Source: CAVSZB01 sp964420395
GTDB taxonomy: Bacteria; Krumholzibacteriota; Krumholzibacteriia; LZORAL124-64-63
Length of the DNA: 43,655 nucleotides
Direction of reading: 5' to 3'
Assembly (NCBI GenBank): GCA_964420395.1
Contig: CAYQTJ010000008.1
Location: 1-43,655, forward strand
Shown here: positions 32,743-40,710 of the stretch, piece by piece
How the letters are laid out: the number at the start of each line of letters is the position of its first letter
Numbering within the stretch: the stretch's first letter is position 1
The notes under the pieces: generated by a model
Told to the model about the DNA's origin: nothing
Databases searched by the model: none
What the model saw: the letters and a program-made list of their open reading frames with translations, nothing else
Position numbers and translations under genes: made by a program

Positions 32743-34500
32743 CTACTGCCGGCCCTCCGCCGGCAGCGGCGGCTTGTCCTTCCCCGCGGCCCGGGCCTGC
32801 TGCAGCTGCCGCTCGTTCCACTCCGCCGCGTACTTGAGGAGCGCCGGCAGGCTCTTCGCCTGCCTGAACAGCGCCAGCGCCTCGTGGAGCTGCGTGTCCT
32901 CCTCGATGGCGACCTTGTACGCCGCCTGCGCGCCGAAGCCGCGGCGCATGATCTCGCGGCGGATGCCGCGCGCCACGTAGTCGCGGTTCACCTCGAAGAG
33001 GGAATCGGCGGCGGCGGGCCGCAGCTTGTACTCCTGCAGGTAGTCCGGGAACTTCTCGCGCTCCGCCAGGAAGGCGCGGAATTCGGCCAGCACGGCCGGA
33101 TCGGCCTGGAAGCCGGGCGCGGGCTTGTGCTTCGCGGCGTAGTGCGTGGCGAAGCTGAACAGGGCGCCGTCCCGCTCGAGGGCCACCTGGTAGTCGTTCA
33201 GCAGCGGCTGGTCGATCTCCACGTCGGGGGTGATCCCGCCGCCGCCGTAGACGGTGCGCCCCATGTCGGTCTTGAACTGCTCCTTCTCGTGGCGCGGGAC
33301 CTCGGGATCGGCCGGCTGCAGGCCGGGCGCCGGGGAGGGCGCGGGCGCGGCGTCGGCGTCGGTGAGATCGAGGTCGGAGTCGTCCTTGTGCCGGTCCTTG
33401 TGGATGGAGCGGCCGGAGGGGGTGTAGTACTTGGCCGTGGTCAGCTTGAGGGCCGACTCCTCGTCGAGCCGGTAGACCGTCTGCACCGAGCCCTTGCCGA
33501 AGGTGGTCTTGCCGACGATCAGCCCGGCGTCGTGGTCCTGCAGCGCGGCGGCCACGATCTCGCTCGCCGAGGCCGAGGAGCCGTTCACAAGCACCACCAT
33601 CGGCAGCCTGTTATGCACCTGCCCGCGCGGCTCGCTGTAGTAGGAGACGTTCTGCTGCTGCAGCCGCCCCTTCGTGAAGACTAGCAGCTTGCCGCGGTCG
33701 AGGAACAGCTCGCCGACCTCTTTGGCCGCGGTGAGCAGGCCGCCGGGATTCCAGCGCAGGTCGAGCACGACCCCCTTCGCGCCCTGCTTCTCGAGCTCGT
33801 CGAGCTTGGTCCGCAGCTCCGACGCGGTGGTGCGGGAGAAGTTCTGGATGCGCACGTAGCCGACGTCACCCATCATGAAGGCGTACGGCACGCTCTCGAC
33901 CTTGATGATGTCCCGCGTGATCGTGAACGGCAGCGCCTCCGGCGCGCCCTCGCGGCGGATTTTCAGGCTGACGCGCGTGCCGGGCTCGCCGCGCAGCAGC
34001 TTCACCGCCTGGTCGCTCGTCCAGTCGTACGTCGGCTGCCCCTCGATGTCGACGATCTGGTCGCCGCCCTGGATGCCCATGAAGAAGGCCGGCGTCCCTT
34101 CGATCGGCGAGACCACCGTCGGATAGTGGTCGCGGATCACGATGGTGATGCCGAGGCCGCCGAATTCGCCCTCGGTGGACATCATGAGGTCTTCGTAGTT
34201 CTGGGGCGGCAGGTACTGCGAGTGCTCGTCGAGCTCGGCCAGCATGCCGCGCACGGCCGCCTCGGAGATCTTCTGCGGGTCGACCTCGTCCACGTAGTTC
34301 TTGTAGACGTACTCGAAGACCCGCCCCATCAGGTTCAACGCCTCGGTCTCGCGCTGCAGGGGGGTCTTGGCCGCCTCTCCGGCCCCGGGAGCCCCCCCTC
34401 CGGGCAGGAGAGGCAGCGCCAGGAGCAGCAGCACGGTGGCGAACGGCACGGGTGAGCGGCGACGGTGAGCCGGCGCGCGCAAGTCGCTGTCCATGGACAT
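32743..34500 (-). CDS. S41-family C-terminal processing protease with PDZ domain
   Basis: This envelope serine protease of the CtpA/Prc group has 585 residues. A signal peptide lies near 17-40, followed by a helical region, a PDZ domain (about 112-200, starting EFGGLGITI) and the S41 domain. Catalytic Ser309 lies in NGSSASASEI, and the general-base lysine is Lys336 in TTFGKGSVQ. After VVLDLRWNPGGLL the fold continues normally. A 30-residue acidic/Pro-rich insert (about 370-405) and a long helical C-terminal tail of about 150 residues with many charged residues follow. Such tails occur in FCB-type CtpA homologues. The protein probably cleaves C-terminal peptides of envelope proteins. ATG with AAGG 9 bases upstream; an in-frame ATG two codons later is also possible. 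A TTG farther upstream was rejected. Confidence 0.92.
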   Translation of the reverse strand: MSMDSDLRAPAHRRRSPVPFATVLLLLALPLLPGGGAPGAGEAAKTPLQRETEALNLMGRVFEYVYKNYVDEVDPQKISEAAVRGMLAELDEHSQYLPPQNYEDLMMSTEGEFGGLGITIVIRDHYPTVVSPIEGTPAFFMGIQGGDQIVDIEGQPTYDWTSDQAVKLLRGEPGTRVSLKIRREGAPEALPFTITRDIIKVESVPYAFMMGDVGYVRIQNFSRTTASELRTKLDELEKQGAKGVVLDLRWNPGGLLTAAKEVGELFLDRGKLLVFTKGRLQQQNVSYYSEPRGQVHNRLPMVVLVNGSSASASEIVAAALQDHDAGLIVGKTTFGKGSVQTVYRLDEESALKLTTAKYYTPSGRSIHKDRHKDDSDLDLTDADAAPAPSPAPGLQPADPEVPRHEKEQFKTDMGRTVYGGGGITPDVEIDQPLLNDYQVALERDGALFSFATHYAAKHKPAPGFQADPAVLAEFRAFLAEREKFPDYLQEYKLRPAAADSLFEVNRDYVARGIRREIMRRGFGAQAAYKVAIEEDTQLHEALALFRQAKSLPALLKYAAEWNERQLQQARAAGKDKPPLPAEGRQ

Positions 34501-34550
34501 GATACCGACCTTCTGCCGGAGGGTGCGGGCCGGGGGCGCCCTGGATTTCG

Positions 34551-34583
34551 CCAATTACGTAAATGGCTTAAACGTATTTAAGC
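34551..34583. promoter_or_regulatory. Two adjacent CGTA-core palindromes between tmk and the S41 protease gene
   Basis: The first, CCAATTACGTAAATGG (34551-34566), is a palindrome apart from one mismatched pair. The second (34566-34583) is perfect: 7-bp arms around CGTA. Their centres lie 16 bp apart, within an AT-rich island. They lie 51 to 83 bases upstream of the protease ATG and overlap the last codons of tmk. This fits a two-site operator or a promoter with a paired regulator; no T-run follows, so a terminator is less likely. Confidence 0.45.
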
Positions 34584-35239
34584 AAGCCGTGTTCCAGGCG
34601 GCGCAGGCGCAGGAGCGCCTGCTCCAGCATCGCGGCCGGCGGCCGGGTGGCGTCGATGACGTGGAAACGGGGGTCCCCGGAGCCGGCCATCTCGAGGTAG
34701 CCCTCGTAGACCCGGCGGTGGAACGCCAGGCTTTCGCGGTCGAGGCGGTCCGTTTCGCGGTCGCGGTGGGCCAGCCGGGCGCGCCCCTCCTCGGGGGAGA
34801 GGAGGCAGAGAAAGGTGAGGTCGGGGACGAGCCCGTCGAGGGCGAAGGCGTTGACCAGGTTCACGGCGTCCACCCCCAGCTCCCGCCCCCAGCCCTGGTA
34901 GGCCACGGAGGCGTCGGCGAAGCGGTCGCACAACACGATCATCCCCGCCGCGAGGGACGGCTTGAGCTTCTCGCGCACCAGCTGGGCGCGGCTGGCCGCC
35001 ATCAGCAGCAGTTCCGCCTCCGCGCACAGTTCGGCGCCGCGCGGATCGAGGAGCACGTGGCGGATCGCCTCGCCGGCGTCGGTCCCCCCCGGTTCCCGGA
35101 CCACGACCGGTTCGCATCCGCACTGCACGAACCGCGCCGTCAATCCGTGCACGAGTGTCGTCTTTCCGCTCCCCTCGGGACCCTCGAAGGTGATCAGCAG
35201 GCCCGGCTGGCGCTCGGGCCGGACGGTCGTCGGTGTCAT
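34568..35239 (-). CDS. tmk: Thymidylate kinase
   Basis: Tmk phosphorylates dTMP to dTDP for DNA synthesis. The 223-residue protein has P-loop FEGPEGSGKTT (18-28), the DR motif CDRFADASVAYQG, and VREPGGTDAGEAIR for nucleotide binding. The lid segment is RARLAHRDRETDRLDRE, with the basic residues of the lid-type arrangement. It ends in LLKYV. The ATG overlaps the stop of the phosphatidyltransferase gene (ATGA), with GGGAGG about 9 bases upstream. Its last codons lie inside the palindrome region upstream of the S41 gene. Confidence 0.96.
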   Translation of the reverse strand: MTPTTVRPERQPGLLITFEGPEGSGKTTLVHGLTARFVQCGCEPVVVREPGGTDAGEAIRHVLLDPRGAELCAEAELLLMAASRAQLVREKLKPSLAAGMIVLCDRFADASVAYQGWGRELGVDAVNLVNAFALDGLVPDLTFLCLLSPEEGRARLAHRDRETDRLDRESLAFHRRVYEGYLEMAGSGDPRFHVIDATRPPAAMLEQALLRLRRLEHGLLKYV

Positions 35240-35871
35240 GGCCGTCGCCTCCCCCGCGCCGGCCCGCCGGCCGGCGCCTCGGCCGCGAGCTTGCGGCTGA
35301 CATGGACGATGCGTTGCGCCGTCGTGGCCAGGCTGAGGGCCGCCAGGGCGCCGATGACCCACTCGAGCCCCCGCCAGCCGAGCAGCAGCCCCACGAGCAG
35401 CAGGACCATCCGCTCCGGCCGCTGGAAGAACCCCTCGCCGCAGGTCGTGCCGAGCCCCTCGGCACGCGCCCTGGCGTAGCTGGTCGTGAGCGAGCCGACG
35501 ACCGCGGCCATGGCGAGCATGGCGGTCACCGGACGGGGCGCCGGCAGGGCGGTCAGGTAGAACCAGAGCAGTCCCAGGAAGACGAACGCCTCGGCGAGGC
35601 GGTCGAAGTTGGAGTCGAGGAACGCGCCCTGCTTCGAGGCGCGCCCCTGCAGGCGCGCCAGGTCGCCGTCGACCATGTCGAGCCCGGCGCCGAGCGCGAG
35701 CAGCAGCGCCCCCAGCCGCAGCCGCCCGCCCGCGATCACCACGGCGGCCACCGCGCTGAGCGCGAGGCCGGCCAGGGTCACGCCCAGCGGCGAAACGCCG
35801 AGCCGGTCGAGCGCACGCACGAGCGGGCGCACCACGGCGCGGAACCCCTGCTTGATCTCCGCCATGCCCAC
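35236..35871 (-). CDS. CDP-alcohol phosphatidyltransferase
   Basis: This membrane enzyme of phospholipid synthesis (211 residues, about five helices) transfers a CDP-linked diacylglycerol or inositol-type headgroup. The family signature D-x2-D-G-x2-A-R-x8-G-x3-D-x3-D is exact: Asp65, Asp68, Gly69, Ala72, Arg73, Gly82, Asp86 and Asp90. The relatively short size and ASKQGAFLDSNFDR resemble phosphatidylglycerophosphate or inositol-phosphate synthases; the acceptor alcohol cannot be told. The start is probably GTG at 35869-35871, 7 bases after GGGGAG. The internal ATG at 35863-35865 is 13 bases after it and less likely. It lies 4 bases after rsmI and overlaps tmk. Confidence 0.9.
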   Translation of the reverse strand: MGMAEIKQGFRAVVRPLVRALDRLGVSPLGVTLAGLALSAVAAVVIAGGRLRLGALLLALGAGLDMVDGDLARLQGRASKQGAFLDSNFDRLAEAFVFLGLLWFYLTALPAPRPVTAMLAMAAVVGSLTTSYARARAEGLGTTCGEGFFQRPERMVLLLVGLLLGWRGLEWVIGALAALSLATTAQRIVHVSRKLAAEAPAGGPARGRRRP

Positions 35872-35875
35872 GGCG

Positions 35876-36622
35876 CTACTCCCCGTCCGGACCGTCCGGA
35901 GCCGTGCCGTCCGCGTCGCCGCCGCCGCGGAGCACCAGCACCAGCTCGCCCTTGAGCCGCGGTCCCGTCATCATGTCCAGCACCTGCGCGGCGGTGCCGC
36001 GCAGCGTCTCCTCGTGCAGCTTCGTGATCTCGCGCGCGAGCGCCAGTTCCCTCCCCGGCGCCAGTTCCGCCACCATGGCGAGCGTGGCGCGCGCGCGGTG
36101 GCACGACTCGAGCACCACCGTGGTGCAGCCGGCGTCCAGCGCCGCCTGCAGGAAGCGCCGCGCCGCCCCCGGCCGCCGCGGCGGGTACCCGGCGAACAGG
36201 AAGCGGTCGGTGGGGAAGCCGGCCAGCAACAGCGCCGCCAGAACGCTCGACGGCCCCGGCACCGTCGACCACGGCAACCCGGCCGCGCGCAGGGCGCGCA
36301 GCAGGGTGAAGCCGGGGTCGGAGATCGCCGGGGTGCCGGCGTCGCTCACGACCACGACCCGTTCGCCGGCGCGCAGTCGCTCCACGATCCCCTCGACCAC
36401 GCCGGCGCGGCTGTGATCGTGGTAGCTCACCAGCCGGGCCGGCAGCCCGTAGCGCGACAGCAGCCGGCGCGTGCGGCGGGTGTCCTCCGCGTAGACCGTG
36501 TCGGCCGCGGCGAGCGCGGCCAGCCCGCGCAGCGTCATGTCGTCGAGGTTGCCGATCGGCGTCGCCACGAACAGGCATCCGCCGGGCGGAAAGTCGATCG
36601 CCGGCAGCTCCAGGGACGCCAC
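35876..36622 (-). CDS. rsmI: 16S rRNA (cytidine1402-2'-O)-methyltransferase
   Basis: RsmI methylates the ribose of C1402 in the ribosomal decoding centre. The 248-residue protein has the TP-type methyltransferase motifs VATPIGNLDDMT (19-30), AEDTRRTRRLL, SYHDHS, VVVSDAGTPAISDPG and the late TVPGPSS, all typical of RsmI. A helical C-terminal region with GRELALAREITKLHEETLRG closes the fold, and a Gly/Asp-rich tail of about 20 residues ends the protein. GTG at 36620-36622 starts 5 bases after nadE. It is preceded and followed by genes in the same run. Confidence 0.95.
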   Translation of the reverse strand: MASLELPAIDFPPGGCLFVATPIGNLDDMTLRGLAALAAADTVYAEDTRRTRRLLSRYGLPARLVSYHDHSRAGVVEGIVERLRAGERVVVVSDAGTPAISDPGFTLLRALRAAGLPWSTVPGPSSVLAALLLAGFPTDRFLFAGYPPRRPGAARRFLQAALDAGCTTVVLESCHRARATLAMVAELAPGRELALAREITKLHEETLRGTAAQVLDMMTGPRLKGELVLVLRGGGDADGTAPDGPDGE

Positions 36623-36627
36623 GGCGC

Positions 36628-37452
36628 TCAGCCGTCCGCCGGCGGCAGCCGGCCGGGGAACCCGGCCATGGGCGGCAGGCGGCGCTTGAAGGCCATGGCG
36701 CGCACCCGGGCGCGCACCTGCGCCACCAGGGCCGGCGCGAAGCCGAGCGTGGCCAGCTGGCGGTCCCCCAGCCCCTCGTCCACCATGTGGTGCAGCAGCC
36801 GGTCCACCTCGGCGTAGGTGAAGCCCAGCTCCTCCTCGTCCGCCTGTCCCACCCACAGATCGGCGCTCGGCGGCTTGTGGATGACCGCCTCGGGCAGCCC
36901 CAGGTGCGCGGCGAGCGCCCGGATCTCGGTCTTGTACAGGTTGCCGATCGGGTTCAGCCCGCAGGCCGCGTCCCCGTGCAGGGTGGTGTAGCCGAGCAGG
37001 ATCTCGCTGCGGTTGCCGGTGCCGAGCACGAGCGCGTCCTCGCGGGCCGACAGGTCGTAGAGGGCGATCATCCGCACGCGCGCCATCACGTTGCCCCGTC
37101 GGACGCGGCTCGCCTCGGGCAGCCGCTGCAGCAGGGCGTCCACCACCGCCGTGATCTCGAGCAGCTCGGTCTGCACGCCGAGGCAGTCGGCCACCGCCCG
37201 CGCGTCGGACAGGGAGGTGGGAGCGCTGGTGGCGTACGGCAGCAGCAGCCCCCGCACCCGCGGCGCGCCGAGCCCCCGCACCGCGAGCGCCGCCGCCACC
37301 GCCGAGTCGATGCCGCCCGAGAGGCCGACCACGACCCCGGCCGCGCCGGCCGCCGCCACGGTGTCGGCCACGAACGCCGCCGCGGTCGCCGCCGCCTGCT
37401 CCGGCGGCACCGTCCAGGCGCCCGCGGTGCCGGACTGCGCGTCGTCGTGCAT
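36628..37452 (-). CDS. nadE: Ammonia-dependent NAD+ synthetase
   Basis: NadE amidates nicotinic acid adenine dinucleotide to NAD+. This is the short, ammonia-using type (274 residues), without the glutaminase domain. The ATP-pyrophosphatase loop is GLSGGIDSAV (43-52). VLGTGNRSEILLGYTTLHGD, NPIGNLYKTEIR and KPPSADLWVGQADEEELGFTY are the expected NAD-synthetase segments with nucleotide and Mg contacts. ATG with a purine-rich GGAAAGG upstream. It is 32 bases after the threonine aldolase gene and 5 bases before rsmI, in a tight operon. Confidence 0.95.
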   Translation of the reverse strand: MHDDAQSGTAGAWTVPPEQAAATAAAFVADTVAAAGAAGVVVGLSGGIDSAVAAALAVRGLGAPRVRGLLLPYATSAPTSLSDARAVADCLGVQTELLEITAVVDALLQRLPEASRVRRGNVMARVRMIALYDLSAREDALVLGTGNRSEILLGYTTLHGDAACGLNPIGNLYKTEIRALAAHLGLPEAVIHKPPSADLWVGQADEEELGFTYAEVDRLLHHMVDEGLGDRQLATLGFAPALVAQVRARVRAMAFKRRLPPMAGFPGRLPPADG

Positions 37453-37484
37453 GAGCCCGCCCTTTCCGCCGCGGGTCGTCCCGC

Positions 37485-38510
37485 TCAGCCGAGCCAGGCG
37501 TTGAGCGCCGCGATGACCCGCGCCATCCCGGCGGCGTCCACGTCCAGATTGGGAATGAGGCGCACCCTGTCCGGGCCGAACGCCACGGCGAGGATCCCCG
37601 CCGCCCGCAGATGGGCGAGCAGCCCGTCCGGGGTGGCCGGCGGCTGCAGGCCCAGGATCACGATGTTCGTGTCGACCGGGTGCAGCGGCCGCAGCCGCGG
37701 GTTGTCCAGCCGCTCCACCAGCGCCCGCGCGTGCGCGTGGTCCTCGGCCAGCCGCTCCAGGTGGTGGTCGAGCGCGTAGAGGCAGGCCGCGGCGAGGATG
37801 CCGACCTGCCGCATCCCGCCCCCCCACTGCTTCCGGAACCGCCGGGCGCGCGCGATCGTGTCGCGCGGGCCGGCCAGCGCGGAGCCGACCGGCGCGCCGA
37901 GTCCCTTCGAGAAGCAGACGCTGACGGTGTCGGCCGGCGCCGCGAGGCGGGCGAGCGGCAGCCCGCCGGCCACGTGGGCGTTCCAGAGCCGCGCGCCGTC
38001 GAGGTGGAGCTTCAGTCCGCGCTCGTGCGCCCGCGCCCCGATCTCGTCCACCAGCGCCTGCGGCACGATCCGCCCGCCGGCGCGGTTGTGGGTGTTCTCC
38101 ACGGAGACCAGGGAGGGCGGCGCGGCGTGCAGGTCGTGCGGGTTGTTGAGCACCGGCTCGACCAGTTCCCAGCGGAGCGCGCCGTCGGGATCGTGCACCG
38201 TGGTCACCAGCAGGCCCGAGAGGGCGGCCGGCGCTCCGGCCTCGTAGCGGACGATGTGCGCGCCGGCCTCGCAGACGATCTGGTCGCCGTGGCGGGTCTG
38301 CGCGCGCAGGGCGAGTTGATTGCCCATCGTGCCGCTCGGCACGTAGAGCGCCGCCTCCTTGCCGAGCAGCCCGGCCACGCGCTCTTCGAGGCGGATGACG
38401 GTCGGATCGTCGCCGAAGACATCGTCGCCGACCTCGGCCTCGGCCATGGCGCGGCGCATGCCGGCCGTCGGGCGGGTGACCGTGTCGCTGCGCAGGTCGA
38501 GCCAGGCCAT
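37485..38510 (-). CDS. ltaE: Low-specificity L-threonine aldolase
   Basis: This PLP enzyme splits threonine or allo-threonine to glycine and acetaldehyde. In 341 residues it has the start LDLRSDTVTRPT, GDDVFGDDPT, the HLDGAR motif (Asp171) and the PLP lysine Lys202 in CFSKGLGAPVGS. The overall order and length match beta-eliminating low-specificity aldolases. Two starts compete: ATG at 38510 has GGAG 8 bases upstream and is chosen; the ATG two codons earlier (38516) would place that site too close. A glycine source beside nadE, tmk and rsmI shows no clear pathway link. Confidence 0.93.
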   Translation of the reverse strand: MAWLDLRSDTVTRPTAGMRRAMAEAEVGDDVFGDDPTVIRLEERVAGLLGKEAALYVPSGTMGNQLALRAQTRHGDQIVCEAGAHIVRYEAGAPAALSGLLVTTVHDPDGALRWELVEPVLNNPHDLHAAPPSLVSVENTHNRAGGRIVPQALVDEIGARAHERGLKLHLDGARLWNAHVAGGLPLARLAAPADTVSVCFSKGLGAPVGSALAGPRDTIARARRFRKQWGGGMRQVGILAAACLYALDHHLERLAEDHAHARALVERLDNPRLRPLHPVDTNIVILGLQPPATPDGLLAHLRAAGILAVAFGPDRVRLIPNLDVDAAGMARVIAALNAWLG

Positions 38511-38587
38511 GGTCATGTCTCCGCGGACGCGCGGCGCCGCCGCCCGTCCGGTCCGGTCCCGAGGCTCCGCGTCGTCCCTGCGGCCGC

Positions 38588-38610
38588 GCCGCCGCGCCAG
38601 GGGCGGCGGC
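38588..38610 (-). terminator. GC-only hairpin after the HU gene
   Basis: An 8-bp perfect stem with a 7-base loop lies 10 bases after the HU stop. No T-run follows on the minus strand, so it may only attenuate transcription into the threonine aldolase gene. Confidence 0.3.
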
Positions 38611-38619
38611 GGGCTCAGG

Positions 38620-38898
38620 TCACGACAGCGCCACCTTGTCCTTGAGCATCTTGGAGACCTTGAAGATCGGGACGCGTCGGGAAGGGACCGGCACCGCGTC
38701 GCCCGTGCGGGGATTGCGCGCCATCCGTTCCTTGCGCTCCTTCACCTTGAACGTGCCGAAGCCACGGATTTCGAGGTGTTTCCCCTCCGACAGCAGGTCG
38801 CTGATCTTGGTCAGGAAGAGATCCACGGTCTCGCTGACTTCCTTCTTCGTCAGACCGGTCCGCTGGGCGATGTCCTCGACGATATCGGCCTTCGTCAT
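38620..38898 (-). CDS. HU/IHF-family DNA-binding protein
   Basis: This is a 92-residue nucleoid protein. The start MTKADIVEDIAQRTGLTKKE and the middle KHLEIRGFGTFKVKERKERMARNPRTG, with the proline in the arm tip RNPRTGDAV, are those of HU-type proteins. It bends DNA as a dimer; whether it is HU or an IHF subunit cannot be decided by motif. ATG with AGGGGAA upstream. A perfect TTGACA sits about 80 bases before the start. It is the first gene of the minus-strand run that continues with ltaE after a 109-base gap. Confidence 0.96.
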   Translation of the reverse strand: MTKADIVEDIAQRTGLTKKEVSETVDLFLTKISDLLSEGKHLEIRGFGTFKVKERKERMARNPRTGDAVPVPSRRVPIFKVSKMLKDKVALS

Positions 38899-38957
38899 CG
38901 CGTTCCCCTCCTTGCGACAGGCGACCGCCCGGAACCCTGCCCGGTCCCGGCGCCCGG

Positions 38958-38986
38958 ACTTTCACCGATAACCCCGCTGGTGTCAA
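38958..38986 (-). promoter_or_regulatory. Candidate promoter of the HU gene
   Basis: On the minus strand TTGACA (perfect -35) is followed after 17 bases by GAAAGT, which matches only 3 of 6 positions of a -10 box. It lies about 60-90 bases before the HU ATG. Confidence 0.35.
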
Positions 38987-39169
38987 GGGCTTTGTACCCG
39001 GCCCGCGCCCGGTGGGCAGTTTGCAAGATCGGATGCTCCGCGACGGGCAGGGTGAGAGGACGGCGCGGAATCATGAGGAACGATCGGGCATCGGCCCGGG
39101 CCCGCGGAAGCCGGGTGATGGCCCGTACTGCCTTGTCAGGGAACGAGATGTGCCGTCGTCCGCGCGTGC

Positions 39170-39185
39170 TGGCACCGCCCTTGCA
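39170..39185 (+). promoter_or_regulatory. Sigma-54 (RpoN) promoter of the FN3 lipoprotein gene
   Basis: TGGCAC, five bases and TTGCA match the sigma-54 consensus closely. The invariant GG (39171-39172) and GC (39183-39184) are exactly 10 bases apart. Transcription should begin around 39195, giving a leader of about 110 bases before the GTG at 39305. It needs an enhancer-binding AAA+ activator, none of which is encoded in this window. Confidence 0.75.
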
Positions 39186-39290
39186 GCCGGGGGTCCCGGC
39201 AGGCGGCCGGGAGGGGTCCGAACAGCAACCGGTCCCCCTACACCATCCCCTCCCGGTCGCCTCGGCCACCACCGGAAGTGCCGCGCTCCG

Positions 39291-39297
39291 AAGGAGG
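39291..39297 (+). promoter_or_regulatory. Ribosome binding site deciding the GTG start of the lipoprotein
   Basis: AAGGAGG lies 7 bases before GTG at 39305. An in-frame GTG at 39278 would place this strong site inside the gene and spoil the signal peptide, so the later start is favoured. Confidence 0.75.
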
Positions 39298-39304
39298 ACC
39301 ACAC

Positions 39305-39790
39305 GTGTCACGGAAGAATGCCCTCGTCATGCTGGCCGCCCTGGCCGCTCTCGCCCTGACCGCCGGCTGCGGCAGCAGCACGTCGGTCCCGACCGCGATC
39401 GACACGGCGCCGCCCGCGTCGCCGACCGGCCTGAGCGCGTCCGGCGCGCCGCTCGGACTCCTGCTGTCGTGGGAACCCAATACGACCGACGCCGACTTCG
39501 CCGGCTTCGTGGTGCGCCGCAACGTGCTCGGGCGCGAGACGACGCTCATCGACACGCCGACCGACGTCACCCAGTGCGTCGATCCGTCGCCGGCGGCCGG
39601 CTACGTGAACCGCTACGAGGTCTCGTCCGTGGACGAGAGCGGCAACGAGAGCGCCTTCGCCTACGTGCTGGTGGATCTGTCGGGCAACGTGCCGGAGCTC
39701 AGGCCGGCCGTGAACCCGTTCGGCGAGGTCCTGGTCGGCGACGAGTCGCCGGCGCCGGGCGGACCTTCGGATCGCCGCGACCCACACTAG
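39305..39790 (+). CDS. Small lipoprotein with one fibronectin type III-like domain
   Basis: This 161-residue surface lipoprotein has a signal peptide RKNALVMLAALAALALTAGC with a lipobox ending at Cys22, which becomes the lipidated residue. A short Ser/Thr/Pro linker is followed by a single FN3-like fold (about 40-125): PPASPTGLSASGAP, LLLSWEPNTTDADFAGFVVRR and YEVSSVDESGNESAF are the typical strands. The tail is acidic and Pro/Gly-rich and ends abruptly in DRRDPH. Its function is not recognisable; FN3 lipoproteins often bind cell-surface partners. It stands alone behind a sigma-54 promoter, suggesting regulation by nutrient or envelope state. Confidence 0.85.
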   Translation: MSRKNALVMLAALAALALTAGCGSSTSVPTAIDTAPPASPTGLSASGAPLGLLLSWEPNTTDADFAGFVVRRNVLGRETTLIDTPTDVTQCVDPSPAAGYVNRYEVSSVDESGNESAFAYVLVDLSGNVPELRPAVNPFGEVLVGDESPAPGGPSDRRDPH

Positions 39791-39829
39791 GCCGGCCCCC
39801 GCACGGTCGGCCGGAATGGCCCCCTTGGC

Positions 39830-39856
39830 GAGCCCTCCGCCCCGCGCGGAGGGCTC
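39830..39856. terminator. Strong hairpin between convergent genes
   Basis: An 11-bp perfect stem (39830-39840 with 39846-39856) and 5-base loop lie between the stops of the lipoprotein and the M50 gene. There is no T-run on either strand, but the position suits two-way termination. Confidence 0.5.
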
Positions 39857-39882
39857 CGCCCTGCCGCGGGGGCGGCGGCGGC

Positions 39883-40566
39883 TCAGACGGAGCGGACCAG
39901 GCGCAGCACGAGGTTGGCCAGGTCGATGTAGCGGCCGGCCACCGCCATGACAACCCGGTTCAGCGCCCCCCCGAGACCGAAATTCATCAGGATCAGGACG
40001 ATGAAGAAGCCGAACGGCCGCAGCCGGTCGTAGGCCACCGCCGCCTCCCCGCGCAGCCAGCGCAGCACGATCCAGCTGCCGTCGAGCGGCGGCAGCGGGA
40101 TCAGGTTGAAGAGCGCCAGCAGCACGTTGAGATAGACGCCGGCGCCGAGCAGCTGGAAGAGGAAGAGCTTCAGGTCGGCGGCCAGTCCCCCGCCGAGGGG
40201 ACCCGACGGCAGGCCGGCCAGCCCGGCCAGCAATCCCTGGAGAACGGCGCAGAGGCCGGCCAGCAGCAGGTTGCTGGCGGGGCCGGCGGCGGCGACCAGC
40301 GCCTGGTCGCGCCGCATGTCCCGCAGGCGCCACGGATTCACCGGCACCGGCTTCGCCCAGCCGAAGACCATCCCGCCGGGCAGCAGCGCCAGGACCAGCG
40401 GCACCAGGATGGTGCCGACGGGATCGATGTGCCGCAACGGGTTGAGCGTCAGGCGGCCCTCCTCGCGGGCCGTGCCGTCACCGCAGCGCTCCGCGGTCCA
40501 CCCGTGGGCGCACTCGTGCAGCACGACGGAAAAGAGCAGCACCAGGAGCGTGATGGGGGTCTGCAT
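39883..40566 (-). CDS. M50-family site-2-type membrane metalloprotease
   Basis: This intramembrane zinc protease has 227 residues and about five membrane helices. The zinc motif HECAH (17-21) lies in the first helix with Glu18 catalytic, and the third ligand Asp162 is in NLIPLPPLDGS, the second M50 hallmark. NPLRHIDPVGT follows the first helix, as in the rhomboid-like short M50 group without PDZ domains (FtsH-independent YwhC-type). It probably cuts membrane proteins; the substrate is unknown. ATG at 40564-40566 is preceded by GGGGGA. The frame is open farther upstream to a TTG, which adds a non-family leader. It converges on the lipoprotein gene and diverges from the TPR gene. Confidence 0.9.
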   Translation of the reverse strand: MQTPITLLVLLFSVVLHECAHGWTAERCGDGTAREEGRLTLNPLRHIDPVGTILVPLVLALLPGGMVFGWAKPVPVNPWRLRDMRRDQALVAAAGPASNLLLAGLCAVLQGLLAGLAGLPSGPLGGGLAADLKLFLFQLLGAGVYLNVLLALFNLIPLPPLDGSWIVLRWLRGEAAVAYDRLRPFGFFIVLILMNFGLGGALNRVVMAVAGRYIDLANLVLRLVRSV

Positions 40567-40710
40567 GGTCCCCCATCGATAAGCGATTTCGGGGCCGGAA
40601 GCCAATGGCAAGTCGGCACGGCGCCGGACCGGGGCGCGCCGCGCTCAAGGCGGGCCTCCCGCGTCCGATCCTGTACCGGAACGACTGGCCCGAGGCCGAG
40701 AGGGCGGGGT
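40567..40710. other. Divergent gap between the M50 gene and the TPR gene
   Basis: I see no gene and no convincing promoter here. On the minus strand TTGGCT, 17 bases and TTATCG could serve the protease but would leave almost no leader. Confidence 0.3.

Larger units (their letters stand above)
38899..39304. promoter_or_regulatory. Intergenic region with divergent promoters for HU and the lipoprotein
   Basis: This 406-base gap has no supportable gene. It holds a housekeeping-type promoter candidate for the HU gene near 38958-38986, a near-perfect sigma-54 site at 39170-39185 for the lipoprotein, and two small hairpins in the lipoprotein leader (39195-39211 and, imperfect, 39213-39237). Confidence 0.65.
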
